NCBI GenBank assembly: GCA_023264735.1
Contig: JAHFVD010000031.1
Coordinates: 1-64,000 of the forward strand
From: Mycobacterium sp.
GTDB taxonomy: Bacteria > Actinomycetota > Actinomycetes > Mycobacteriales > Mycobacteriaceae
Length of the DNA stretch: 64,000 nucleotides
Direction of reading: 5' to 3'
Part shown: positions 19,140 to 26,796 of the stretch, piece by piece
How the letters are laid out: every line of letters starts with the position of its first letter
How positions within the stretch are numbered: the stretch's first letter is position 1
Notes under the pieces: generated by a model
What the model was told of the DNA's origin: nothing
What the model saw: only the letters and a program-made list of their open reading frames with translations
Databases searched by the model: none
Program-made: the position numbers and the translations under genes

Positions 19140-20354
19140 TCAGCTGTAAATGGGTGCGGTCGGGGTGAATTCGACGGGCATGGCCTCCAGCCCGCTGACG
19201 AAGTTGGCGGGCCGCAGCGGCAGTTCAGCGCCGTCGGCCAGCCGCAGATCCGGTAGCCGGGCCAGCACGCGCCGGGTCATGGCCATCAGCTCCAGGCGGG
19301 CCAGCTGGTTTCCCAGACAGAAGTGGGTTCCGAAGCCGAAGCTGACGTGGTTGTTGGGGTGGCGGTCGATGCGAAACACATCGGGGTCACCGAAGACTGT
19401 CTCGTCGAAGTTCGCCGACTCGAACAGCAGCAGCATCTTGTCACCGGCGCGCAGTTCGGTGCCGTGAAAGTCGGTGTCGGCGGTCAGGGTTCGGCACATG
19501 TTCTTGATCGGCGAGGTCCAGCGCAGCATCTCCTCCACCGCGGCGGGCAGCAGCTCAGGATCATCCTGCAAGGCCCGCCACTGATCGGGGTGCCTGGACA
19601 GTTCGGCGGTTCCGCCGGACAGCGTGTGGCGGGTGGTCTCGTCACCACCGATGAGGATCAGCAGTGTCTCGGCGAGGATCTGCTCATCAGTCAGCCGCTG
19701 GCCGTCGACCTCGGCGGCAATCAGGACGCTGACAAGGTCGTCGGCGGGCTCCCGGCGCCGGGCCTCGACGAAGTCGCCCATGAACGCGTTGTAGGCGACC
19801 AGCGCATTGGCGGCCATGGTCAGCGACTCCTCGGTGGCCACCGAACTCAGCGCCACCACCATGTCGTCGGACCACGACAACAGGTCGGCATGATCTTCGG
19901 GCGCCACACCGAGCATGTCGCCGATGACGGCCATCGGCAGCGGCGCGGCGAGGTCGCGGACGAAATCACATTCGCCGCGCTCACAGATCGCGTCGATCAA
20001 CGTATCGCACAGTCTTTCAATGGAATTCGCCTTGGCTTGAACTCGCTTGCGGGTGAATCCGGCGTTGACCAGCTTGCGCCGCAACAGGTGCGCGGGATCG
20101 TCCATGTCGATCATGTGCGGCAGCGCGGGCGTGGTCGGGCGAATACCGTCGGCGTTGGAGAACAGTTCGGGCTGCCGTTCGGCGTCGATCACCGCACGGT
20201 AGGTGGCGGCAGCCGCCAGGCCGTTGCGGTCCCGGAAGACCGGTTGGTGTTCGCGCATCCAGCGGTAGGCATCGCGCGCCTGCCTGCTGGCGTAGAACCG
20301 GCCGTCCATCAGATCGACGCTGGCGGTGACGTCCGTGAGCACGCCCCAGATCAT
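19140..20354 (-). CDS. cyp142: cytochrome P450, CYP142-type
   Basis: A 404-residue soluble P450. The I-helix is LIGGDETTRHTLSGG, the K-helix ExxR is in EEMLRW, and the heme loop is FGFGTHFCLGNQLARLE with the axial cysteine. Runs such as FYASRQARDAYRWMR, DMDDPAHLLRRKLVNAGFTR and RPANFVSGLEAMPV match my recollection of M. tuberculosis CYP142 closely. That enzyme oxidises the terminal methyl of the cholesterol side chain (cholest-4-en-3-one). In M. tuberculosis it lies in the cholesterol cluster; here it is alone, next to mutT2. The start is ATG 20354; GTG 20342 is an alternative. It begins 12 nt after the mutT2 stop. Confidence 0.88.
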   Translation of the reverse strand: MIWGVLTDVTASVDLMDGRFYASRQARDAYRWMREHQPVFRDRNGLAAAATYRAVIDAERQPELFSNADGIRPTTPALPHMIDMDDPAHLLRRKLVNAGFTRKRVQAKANSIERLCDTLIDAICERGECDFVRDLAAPLPMAVIGDMLGVAPEDHADLLSWSDDMVVALSSVATEESLTMAANALVAYNAFMGDFVEARRREPADDLVSVLIAAEVDGQRLTDEQILAETLLILIGGDETTRHTLSGGTAELSRHPDQWRALQDDPELLPAAVEEMLRWTSPIKNMCRTLTADTDFHGTELRAGDKMLLLFESANFDETVFGDPDVFRIDRHPNNHVSFGFGTHFCLGNQLARLELMAMTRRVLARLPDLRLADGAELPLRPANFVSGLEAMPVEFTPTAPIYS

Positions 20355-20366
20355 AGGGCGACAGGC

Positions 20367-20756
20367 TCATCCCCCAAGGCGTTTCGAGAGCTCCGGCAGC
20401 CAGGCCCGGTCGGCGGGCACCCAGTCGAGCGACCCCAGCTCGCTCGAGCTGACCCAGCGCAGCGCGCGATGATCGTGCGGATGCAGGGCGCCGCCGGTGA
20501 GCGTGACGAGATAGGCGCGCAGCACCAACGACTCCGAGATGGCCACGTCAGCGCCGAGGCGTTCACCGACCACGACCTCGACGCCGAGCTCCTCGCGGAG
20601 CTCACGAACCAGCGCGTCGGCCTCGGTCTCCCCCGCGGCGACCTTGCCGCCGGGCAGCTCCCACAGCCCGGCGAGTTCGGGCGGCCGCAGGCGCTGCGCC
20701 ACCAGAAGCGTCGCGCCGGAGATCAAGGCTCCGGCGACGACGATCTGGGTGGGCAT
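20367..20756 (-). CDS. mutT2: Nudix hydrolase, MutT2-type (8-oxo-dGTP / CTP pyrophosphohydrolase)
   Basis: A 129-residue protein of the small MutT family that cleans oxidised or methylated nucleotides from the pool. The Nudix box is complete: GKVAAGETEADALVRELREELGV (near residues 35-57), written here in full only by its key residues Gly, Glu, and RELREELG. The start was set at ATG 20756 (MPTQIVVAGALI); the frame runs 30 codons further but overlaps the divergent pterin dehydratase. The gene order with pterin dehydratase and pimE is that of Rv1160-Rv1159A-Rv1159. Confidence 0.9.
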   Translation of the reverse strand: MPTQIVVAGALISGATLLVAQRLRPPELAGLWELPGGKVAAGETEADALVRELREELGVEVVVGERLGADVAISESLVLRAYLVTLTGGALHPHDHRALRWVSSSELGSLDWVPADRAWLPELSKRLGG

Positions 20757-20783
20757 GGCGCTTGACGGTACTACCGTCGGAGC

Positions 20784-21071
20784 ATGGCCGTATTGACCGA
20801 TGAAGAAGTAGATGCAGCGACCCAAGATCTCGACGGCTGGGAGCACGCCGATGGCGCCCTACGCCGCTCGGTGAAATTCCCGGCGTTCCTCGACGGCGTC
20901 GACGCCGTGCGCCGGGTCGCCGAGCACGCCGAAGCCAAGGACCATCACCCCGACATCGATATTCGCTGGCGGACAGTCACTTTCGTCCTCGTCACGCATT
21001 CCGAGGGCGGGATCACCGACAAGGACGTGCAGATGGCATCCGATATCAACGGGATTGTCGGCGACCGCTAG
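20784..21071 (+). CDS. 4a-hydroxytetrahydrobiopterin dehydratase (PCD/PhhB family)
   Basis: A 95-residue protein, the usual PCD length. It dehydrates pterin-4a-carbinolamine, recycling the pterin cofactor of aromatic hydroxylases; in many bacteria the partner hydroxylase is absent and the role is uncertain. The signature [17 protein letters not shown] followed by [13 protein letters not shown] carries the catalytic histidines (HH and the later His). It is divergent from mutT2 (27 nt apart) and its end overlaps pimE by 26 bp in the convergent sense. Confidence 0.92.
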   Translation: MAVLTDEEVDAATQDLDGWEHADGALRRSVKFPAFLDGVDAVRRVAEHAEAKDHHPDIDIRWRTVTFVLVTHSEGGITDKDVQMASDINGIVGDR

Positions 21072-22296
21072 CGGCGATCCAGGCCAGGGTCGTCAGCGTC
21101 GCCACGATGTAGATCAGACCCGGCCAGGCCAGATACCAGGGCCTGCTGATCTGCCAGATGGTGGGCTGGGCGAAGCTCAGCAGCCACGGCACCCCGATCA
21201 GCGTGAGCACCAGCCAGCCCCACCCCAGCAACCGCGCGCCCGCCCTGGTCCGCCATGGCCCGTGGATGAGCCAGATCATCAACGGAAGCAACCACACCCA
21301 ATGATGGGTCCACGAAATCGGTGAGATCAGCAGGCCGAACAGCTGCACCACCAACAACAGGCCCAGCCGGTCGCCGTCCAGCGCACGCCAGGCCAGCAAC
21401 GCCAGCACCGCCGTCACCGCGATGCCGGCCAACACGATCGGGCCGTAGCCCGCGTCGTGGCCGAGGATGCGCGAGATCGCCCCGCGCCAGGACTGATTGA
21501 ACGAGGTTCCGATCGGGCCCACGCGGCCGGCGTCGCCGAGCAGGTCGGTGAAATAGAAGCGCGCCTGCTGACCGATGACCGCGACCGAGAGGCCGACGGT
21601 CGCGAAGAACGCGAGCGCCGAGAAGGCCGCAGCACCCCAGCGACGCACTCCGAGGAAGTACAGCCCGGTGATGGCCGGGGTCAGCTTGATCCCGGCTGCG
21701 ACCCCGACCAGCAGACCCGACAGCCACCACCGACTGCTGTAGGCGGCATACAGGACGGCCAGCACCAGGATGACGTTGATCTGGCCGTAGTCGAAGTTGC
21801 TGCGCAGCGGTTCGATCCAGATGCCGACGGCGGTCCACTGCATCGCGACACGGTGGCCTTCCCCGGCCGGCACGCCGAGTAGCCGCTGGCTGACCCTGAC
21901 CACGCCGTAGAGCGCGGCGATGATGCCGAGCTGCCAGCACAAGGCGACCAGGCCGAACGGCAGCAGGTGTAGCGGGTAGAACACCAGTGCCGCGAACGGC
22001 GGGTAGGTGAACGGCAGCGGGAAGTCGGGCGTCTGGTCGGCGTAGACGTAGGAGTACAGCGTGCCGGGGTGATCGAGTGCGGCTGCGCCGCCGAGGTAGA
22101 CGTGGAGGTCGACGAAGTTGGCGCCGTTGGGGACGAGGTAGGTCCAGGCCAGGCGGCCGGCCACGCTGACGACCAGCAACACCGGCGCCAGCCAGGCTGG
22201 CCGAGTCGCGGAGGCCACTGGGGCCGCTGTGTCCACCGTGCGACTGTAGCGACGGATGCTGCCGGCTCCACGATTTCGGACGCCCCGCATCACCAT
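21046..22296 (-). CDS. pimE: polyprenol-phosphate-mannose-dependent alpha-1,2-mannosyltransferase PimE (GT87)
   Basis: PimE adds the fifth mannose to phosphatidylinositol mannosides on the outer face of the inner membrane (AcPIM4 to AcPIM5). The protein has about 416 residues and ten or so membrane helices. The catalytic region [12 protein letters not shown] lies after the first helix (the aspartate of VDLHVY is the expected essential residue). [18 protein letters not shown] and [17 protein letters not shown] are typical of GT87. The start is uncertain; GTG 22236 ([13 protein letters not shown]) is a shorter option. It follows the M. tuberculosis order next to the pterin dehydratase. Confidence 0.9.
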   Translation of the reverse strand: MVMRGVRNRGAGSIRRYSRTVDTAAPVASATRPAWLAPVLLVVSVAGRLAWTYLVPNGANFVDLHVYLGGAAALDHPGTLYSYVYADQTPDFPLPFTYPPFAALVFYPLHLLPFGLVALCWQLGIIAALYGVVRVSQRLLGVPAGEGHRVAMQWTAVGIWIEPLRSNFDYGQINVILVLAVLYAAYSSRWWLSGLLVGVAAGIKLTPAITGLYFLGVRRWGAAAFSALAFFATVGLSVAVIGQQARFYFTDLLGDAGRVGPIGTSFNQSWRGAISRILGHDAGYGPIVLAGIAVTAVLALLAWRALDGDRLGLLLVVQLFGLLISPISWTHHWVWLLPLMIWLIHGPWRTRAGARLLGWGWLVLTLIGVPWLLSFAQPTIWQISRPWYLAWPGLIYIVATLTTLAWIAASGRRQSR

Positions 22297-22405
22297 CGGC
22301 CATCACTGCCGTAACGGTTGCATAAACACCACACGTGTCACTTGAGTAACTCTAGTAACGGACTACCTTCGGGTTCAGACCTGCACTCGAGGGATTGGGA
22401 TAACC

Positions 22406-23017
22406 ATGCCAAGTATTTCAAAGCTGTTCGCCGCCAATGTGATTGGTGCCGCCGGGCTGTGCTCGGTCGCGCTCGCACTCAGCCCGTCAGCCGCCGCTGA
22501 CCCGGGCGTTTCACCCGCCGTTCCCGGCGTGCCCGGGCTCAGCATGCTGGAGCAATTCGTCACGAATCCGGCCAGCGCCGCGGCGGTCCTGCAGACCGCA
22601 GCGACCGCACTCAGCGGTGCCGGGGGCCTGACCGGCGCGCCGTCGACGCTGCCGATCTCGCCGATCGGCGGCGCTCCGGCGACATTGCCGATCTCGCCGA
22701 ACGGCGGCGTGCCTGCCGCGCCGGCCACCGCCCCGGCGGCCAACGCCATCCCCGGCGGCAGCGTCACTGCGCCGCTCATCCCGCTGCTGAACCAGCTCGG
22801 TATGCCCGGCGACCTGGCCAGCCTGACGCCGTCGAACATGCCGTTCCCGGTCAAGGTTGGCGACAGCCTGGCCGTCGGCCAGCCGGCGCCTGCTCCGGTG
22901 GCCACCGGCGTCGCCGGACCGGCTGGGGTGCCCGCGGCCACCGGCCCGGCGATCGCGCCGACCACCCCGGGTGGCGCTGGCCTCGGCCAGCTGCTGCCGC
23001 TGTCCGCTCTGCCCTGA
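22406..23017 (+). CDS. secreted Ala/Pro-rich protein (Rv1158c/Rv1157c-like)
   Basis: A 203-residue exported protein. The signal peptide (about residues 1-31) ends SPSAAADPG, a typical mycobacterial cleavage context. The mature part is low-complexity Ala, Pro, Gly and Thr, with an internal near-repeat (TLPISPIGGAPA then TLPISPNGGVPA, about residues 81-105). The C-terminus is GGAGLGQLLPLSALP. Its position next to pimE corresponds to the Ala/Pro-rich pair Rv1158c-Rv1157c. The function is unknown; a cell-wall or surface role is plausible. It is probably co-transcribed with the next gene, 29 nt away. Confidence 0.8.
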   Translation: MPSISKLFAANVIGAAGLCSVALALSPSAAADPGVSPAVPGVPGLSMLEQFVTNPASAAAVLQTAATALSGAGGLTGAPSTLPISPIGGAPATLPISPNGGVPAAPATAPAANAIPGGSVTAPLIPLLNQLGMPGDLASLTPSNMPFPVKVGDSLAVGQPAPAPVATGVAGPAGVPAATGPAIAPTTPGGAGLGQLLPLSALP

Positions 23018-23046
23018 CCAACCACTACCCGATGAGGGAGTTCACC

Positions 23047-24123
23047 GTGCCGCAGATCGCCAAGCTGGCTCTTCTGCTGACCACCGCCTCGCTCGTGGCC
23101 GCGACCAACCTGGCGTTCAGCCCGGTCGCGGCCGCGGACCCGGCGATCCCGCTGGATCCCGGCCAGCTGCCCGGCCTCGACGCCATGCAGCTCCTCGGCC
23201 CGGTCGTTCAGCAGGCTGCGGGGAACCCCTCATCGGCGCAGTCGCTGCTTCTCGCGGCGGCTTCGCAACTCGCTGGTGGCGCAGCGACGCCGGGCGGCTC
23301 GGCGGCGCTGGCCCAGCAGGTCACCAAGTTCGTGCAGGACGGCGGGGCCGCTGGCCCCTCGGCCGCACTGCCTTCGGCGGCTACCCCCGCCGCCCAAGGC
23401 ATGAGTGGCATCGCGCACGGCACCACGCCGCTGCTGACGCCCGGCACCGGCAACGGCCCCATCCCCCTGCCTGAACACCTCCCCGCAACCGGCGCACCGG
23501 CCGCGATTCCCGGCACCGACGCCCACCTGCCGACTGGCATCGACCCGTCGCACGCCGTCGGCCCGGTTCCCGACGCGATGCCCGAGGTGCCCACCCCGGT
23601 GCAGGTGGTGACCCCGTCCACCACGCCGGGCGCCACACCGGTCGGCAACTCGATCAACGTCGCGACGCCGAACCCCGCGCCCGCACCAGCGGCTGCCCCG
23701 AACTACGACCCGGCAGCGCCGCCCACCCAGGACTTCATGTACCCGTCGATCAGCAACGGCTGCTTGAAGGACGGCGGCAACGTGATCGCGACCGCGATCT
23801 CGGTCGCCGGGCCGGCCAAGATCCCCACGCCGGGACCGGTCGCCGGGCAGACCGCGTACGTGTTCACCGCCGTCGGCACCCCGGCGCCGGCCGCCGAGCA
23901 GAAGCTCCCGCTGAACGTCACCTGGGTCAACCTGACCACCGGCAAGTCCGGCAGCGTCACGCTCAAGCCCAATCCCGACATCAACTCCGCGGGACCGACC
24001 ACGCTGACCGCCATTGCCGACACCGGCTCGGGCAGCATCATGTCGACGATCTTCGGCCAGGTGACCACTGTGGACAAGCAGTGCACCTTCATGCCGACGA
24101 TCGGTTCGACCGTCGTGCCCTGA
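23047..24123 (+). CDS. secreted Ala/Pro-rich protein with C-terminal globular domain (Rv1157c-like)
   Basis: A 358-residue exported protein. GTG 23047 is chosen because GAGGGAG lies at the right distance; the in-frame ATG at 23032 overlaps that ribosome site. The signal peptide ends FSPVAAADP. Residues up to about 220 are low-complexity Ala/Pro. The final 130 residues look folded and beta-rich, starting at DFMYPSISNGCLKDGGN, with two cysteines (NGCL and KQCTF) likely bridged. PLNVTWVNLTTGKSGSVTL suggests an Ig-like sandwich. The function is unknown. A 12-bp-arm palindrome follows at 24140. Confidence 0.82.
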   Translation: MPQIAKLALLLTTASLVAATNLAFSPVAAADPAIPLDPGQLPGLDAMQLLGPVVQQAAGNPSSAQSLLLAAASQLAGGAATPGGSAALAQQVTKFVQDGGAAGPSAALPSAATPAAQGMSGIAHGTTPLLTPGTGNGPIPLPEHLPATGAPAAIPGTDAHLPTGIDPSHAVGPVPDAMPEVPTPVQVVTPSTTPGATPVGNSINVATPNPAPAPAAAPNYDPAAPPTQDFMYPSISNGCLKDGGNVIATAISVAGPAKIPTPGPVAGQTAYVFTAVGTPAPAAEQKLPLNVTWVNLTTGKSGSVTLKPNPDINSAGPTTLTAIADTGSGSIMSTIFGQVTTVDKQCTFMPTIGSTVVP

Positions 24124-24139
24124 GGCTCGAAAAGCCGCG

Positions 24140-24171
24140 CTAGGGTTGGGAAATCGAAATCCCAACCCTAG
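24140..24171. terminator. 12-bp inverted repeat between secreted-protein operon and WS/DGAT
   Basis: Perfect arms CTAGGGTTGGGA and TCCCAACCCTAG enclose an 8-nt loop (AATCGAAA). It lies 16 nt after the stop at 24123 and ends 8 nt before ATG 24180, so the right arm touches the AGGTGGG ribosome site of the WS/DGAT gene. It can act as a terminator for the upstream genes, as a DNA operator, or as an RNA hairpin limiting translation of the downstream gene. Confidence 0.7.
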
Positions 24172-24179
24172 GTGGGTTC

Positions 24180-25574
24180 ATGGCGACGCTCGACCCCTTG
24201 GACGCGATGATGCTGACGGCCGAGCTGATCTCGAGCCCCATGCATGTCGCGGTCGCGCTGATCATGACCCCGCCCAAGGGCATGACGGGTACGGCGTTCA
24301 TCGACGAGATGTATGAGCAGGGACTGACCGCACCGGATCCCATCGACCCCCGGCTGCGCCGGCGCCCGCACCGCGGCGTGGACACCGGCGGCCTGTGGGC
24401 GTGGCGCGAGGTGGCCGATCTCGACCTGAGCCACCACCTGCACCGGCTGACGCTGCCGGCGGGTTCGGACACCGCGGCGCTGTGGGAGCTGGTGTCCGAG
24501 TTGCACGCCGAGCCGCTCGACCGGTCGGCGCCGCTGTGGATGGCATATCTGATCGACGGGCTCGCCGGCGACCGCTGCGCCCTGTACATCAAGATCCATC
24601 ACATCGTCGTCGACGGTGTCGCCGGGCTGCAGATGATCGCCGACTCGCTGACCACCGATCCCGATCGCCGTGAGATGCCACCGTTTTACGCCAGTGCGGT
24701 CCCCGACGAACCCGCCACGAAGCGGCGTGGCTTCAACCCGCTCTCGGTGGTGCGTGACGTCGCGGGCGCGGCGGTGTCCGGGCTGAGCCTGGCCCGCAAC
24801 GTGGCGTCCGCCGAGTTGGCGAATATCGTCGGCGGCCTGATGACGTCCACGGTCGCGGCGCCGTTCGGCGCGCCGCACACCCGGTTCAACACGAAGCTGG
24901 GTCCCGGCCGGGTTTTCGCGGCAACCAGCCTGGACCGCAAGCGAATTCGAGCCATCCAGGATGCCGCGGATGTGACCGGCAATGACGTGGTGACGGCGCT
25001 GGTCACTGGCGTGCTGCGGGATTGGCTGACGAAACAGGACGAGCTGCCCGACCAGTCCCTGGTCGCGCTGTGTCCGGTGACGGTTCGCGAGCGCGACGCG
25101 GCAGGAGACGACGAGCACGGCAACCAATTCGGCCTCGGGTTGTGCCCGCTGCCCACCACCATCGAAGATCCGGCCGAACGACTCAGCCTGGTCCACTACG
25201 CGATGTCGAACGTGAAGCATCAGGTCGCGGCCAACGGCCCCGGCGCGATGCTGATCGTGCTGATGCCTGCCGTAGTGCCGACGGCGCTCGCCCCGCTGCT
25301 GCCGTTCGGCTCGCGGGTGCGGCCCAGCTACAATCTGCCGATCTCGAATGTGCCGGGCCCGCGCGAGCGGAGTTACTTCAACGGCGCCAGCATCGACGAG
25401 ATCTACCCCGTGTCAGTGGTCTACGACGGGATGGCGCTCAACGTGACGCTGTGCTCCTACGCCGACCAGATCGGCGTCGGTTATGTGGCCGACCGTGACG
25501 TGCTGGCCGCCATCGACGACCTCATTCCGCTGACCGAGGTCGCACTCGCGGAATTAGAGGCCGCCGTCCTCTAG
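24180..25574 (+). CDS. wax ester synthase / diacylglycerol acyltransferase (WS/DGAT)
   Basis: A 464-residue acyl-CoA-dependent acyltransferase of the mycobacterial Tgs family, which makes triacylglycerol (and wax esters) for storage. The condensation-like catalytic motif HHIVVDGVAG lies at about residues 140-149. The second family block NLPISNVPGPRE is near 382-393. Related actinobacterial proteins often show GSRVRPSYNLPISNV as here. The start is ATG 24180. It stands alone between two hairpins (24140 and 25588), so it is probably monocistronic. Which Tgs paralogue it matches is not clear by reading. Confidence 0.92.
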   Translation: MATLDPLDAMMLTAELISSPMHVAVALIMTPPKGMTGTAFIDEMYEQGLTAPDPIDPRLRRRPHRGVDTGGLWAWREVADLDLSHHLHRLTLPAGSDTAALWELVSELHAEPLDRSAPLWMAYLIDGLAGDRCALYIKIHHIVVDGVAGLQMIADSLTTDPDRREMPPFYASAVPDEPATKRRGFNPLSVVRDVAGAAVSGLSLARNVASAELANIVGGLMTSTVAAPFGAPHTRFNTKLGPGRVFAATSLDRKRIRAIQDAADVTGNDVVTALVTGVLRDWLTKQDELPDQSLVALCPVTVRERDAAGDDEHGNQFGLGLCPLPTTIEDPAERLSLVHYAMSNVKHQVAANGPGAMLIVLMPAVVPTALAPLLPFGSRVRPSYNLPISNVPGPRERSYFNGASIDEIYPVSVVYDGMALNVTLCSYADQIGVGYVADRDVLAAIDDLIPLTEVALAELEAAVL

Positions 25575-25587
25575 CCCCCCGTCGATC

Positions 25588-25633
25588 CAGAACTGAGAGC
25601 GAAAATTCGGGCAGAATTTCGCTCTCAGTTCTG
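25588..25633. terminator. long stem-loop (20-bp stem) between WS/DGAT and DUF1059
   Basis: The left arm begins CAGAACTGAGAGCG (25588) and the right arm ends CGCTCTCAGTTCTG (25633). Pairing covers 20 bp with one bulged A, around a GGGCA loop (25609-25613). It sits at a convergent junction (stops at 25574 and 25649) and can serve as a two-way terminator. There is no T-tract, as is common in mycobacteria. Confidence 0.8.
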
Positions 25634-25648
25634 CCTCAACGCAGTGGC

Positions 25649-25795
25649 TCAGTAGGCCATGAACAGGATTTCGTCCCGGCCGTAGTCCATGCCGGGGTGA
25701 GCCGCAGCCAGGTGCGCCTGGGTGAGCTCGACCAGCTCGTCCTCGTCCTTGGCGCTGATCGCCTCGCCACACGGACAATTGATGTGCGTCTTCAT
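25649..25795 (-). CDS. DUF1059 small protein
   Basis: A 48-residue protein: MKTHINCPCGEAISAKDEDE at the start, then a helix (LVELTQAHLAAAHPGMDYGR) and the end DEILFMAY. The CPC pair plus downstream histidines (His at 28 and 33) suit a small zinc-binding fold. The layout C-x-C, helix with HLxxxH, matches the DUF1059 family, whose function is not known. ATG 25795 has an excellent GGAGGAACC ribosome site 4-12 nt upstream. It is too short for most gene-length cut-offs but is well supported by start, codon bias and family pattern. Confidence 0.85.
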   Translation of the reverse strand: MKTHINCPCGEAISAKDEDELVELTQAHLAAAHPGMDYGRDEILFMAY

Positions 25796-25838
25796 GGTTC
25801 CTCCGTTATCCGGCTTTAGCTTTTGCTGATCCTATGGC

Positions 25839-26420
25839 TCAGGCCTTCGCCTTCGCTGCCGCCTTCATCTTCTTCTTGTACGCCCTGACCTCATCCAGCG
25901 ACCCCTTGTCGACCACATCGGCGATCGACATATGGGTGCCGGCCTTGCCGTAATCACCGGCCGCTTCGCGCCAGCCCGTGGGCGTGACGCCGTACTGCTT
26001 GCCCAGCAGGGCCAGGAAGATCTTGGCCTTCTGCTCGCCGAAACCGGGCAGGGCCTTCAGCCGGCGCAGCACCTCTGCACCGTCGGGGTTGCCATCGAGC
26101 CACAGCCCGGCGGCGTTGCCGTCGTAGCGGTCGACGATCTCGCGTGCCAGATCCTGCACCCGCTTGGCCATCGAGCCCGGAAAACGATGCACGGCAGGCG
26201 TTTTCGAGAATTTCTCGGTGAACTGCTCGGGGTCGTAGTCGGCGACCAGGCGCGGGTCGATACCGCCGATGCGCTCGACGATCTTGCGCGGCCCGGCGAA
26301 GGCCGTCTCCATGGGAATCTGCTGATCCAGCAGCATCCCGGTCAGCAGGGCGAACGGATCCTCACTCAACAGGTCGTCGGACGCGGGATCCTGGGTGAGC
26401 TGCAGTCTCGCCATGGCCAC
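25839..26420 (-). CDS. HhH-GPD base-excision DNA glycosylase-like protein (Rv1156-like)
   Basis: A 193-residue protein. The N-terminal half reads DPFALLTGMLLDQQIPMETAF, as in endonuclease III/AlkA-type helices. The helix-hairpin-helix block is LKALPGFGEQKAKIFLALLG (about residues 122-141). The tail is lysine-rich. Family proteins excise damaged bases; the catalytic Lys/Asp pair is not clearly present after the HhH, so it may be a DNA-binding homologue with reduced or different activity. It corresponds to Rv1156 by position. GTG 26420 and ATG 26414 are both possible starts. Confidence 0.85.
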   Translation of the reverse strand: MAMARLQLTQDPASDDLLSEDPFALLTGMLLDQQIPMETAFAGPRKIVERIGGIDPRLVADYDPEQFTEKFSKTPAVHRFPGSMAKRVQDLAREIVDRYDGNAAGLWLDGNPDGAEVLRRLKALPGFGEQKAKIFLALLGKQYGVTPTGWREAAGDYGKAGTHMSIADVVDKGSLDEVRAYKKKMKAAAKAKA

Positions 26421-26486
26421 ATCTTAGGCACGCAACCATGCCGGTTCAGCCATCTGGACCCCCGGGAATGTGCAATCGTGAACGCC

Positions 26487-26783
26487 ATGAAACGCGTGAT
26501 TGCCCCTGCTGTCGCAGCGGTCGTTGCCGCGATCGCCTTGGCAGGCACGGCGCACGCGATACCAGACCAGGGCACGCCGGAATTCGACGTGTACATGCAG
26601 GGCCTGGCCCGCAATGGCTACAACCTGAATCCGGACACCGCATGGCGCGTCGCCCATCAGGCCTGCATCGGCGGCATACCGGGATACATCGGATTGGAAC
26701 TGGCCGCGCAAGGGGTGATCGGCCCCGGCGCCCAGGAGCGGGTATTCGACGTGGCCCGGAAGTACGCCTGCCCCGTTCAGTAA
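26487..26783 (+). CDS. secreted DUF732-family protein
   Basis: A 98-residue exported protein. The signal peptide (about residues 1-24) ends AGTAHA. The mature part begins IPDQGTPEFDVYMQGLARNG and has two cysteines (QACIGG and KYACPVQ) enclosing a helical region, the typical DUF732 layout (D-x-x-F/Y near the start, paired Cys). DUF732 proteins are small mycobacterial secreted proteins of unknown function. GTG 26478 (MNAMKRV) is an alternative start. It ends 13 nt before the histidine kinase gene; an operon with it is possible but not certain. Confidence 0.82.
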   Translation: MKRVIAPAVAAVVAAIALAGTAHAIPDQGTPEFDVYMQGLARNGYNLNPDTAWRVAHQACIGGIPGYIGLELAAQGVIGPGAQERVFDVARKYACPVQ

Positions 26784-26796
26784 GCGAGAAAACACC

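Noticed and set aside
22330..22365. GAGTAACTCTAGTAAC run before the 22406 gene as an operator
   Set aside because: It resembles the GTAAC half-sites at 44135 but lacks inverted partners and correct spacing.
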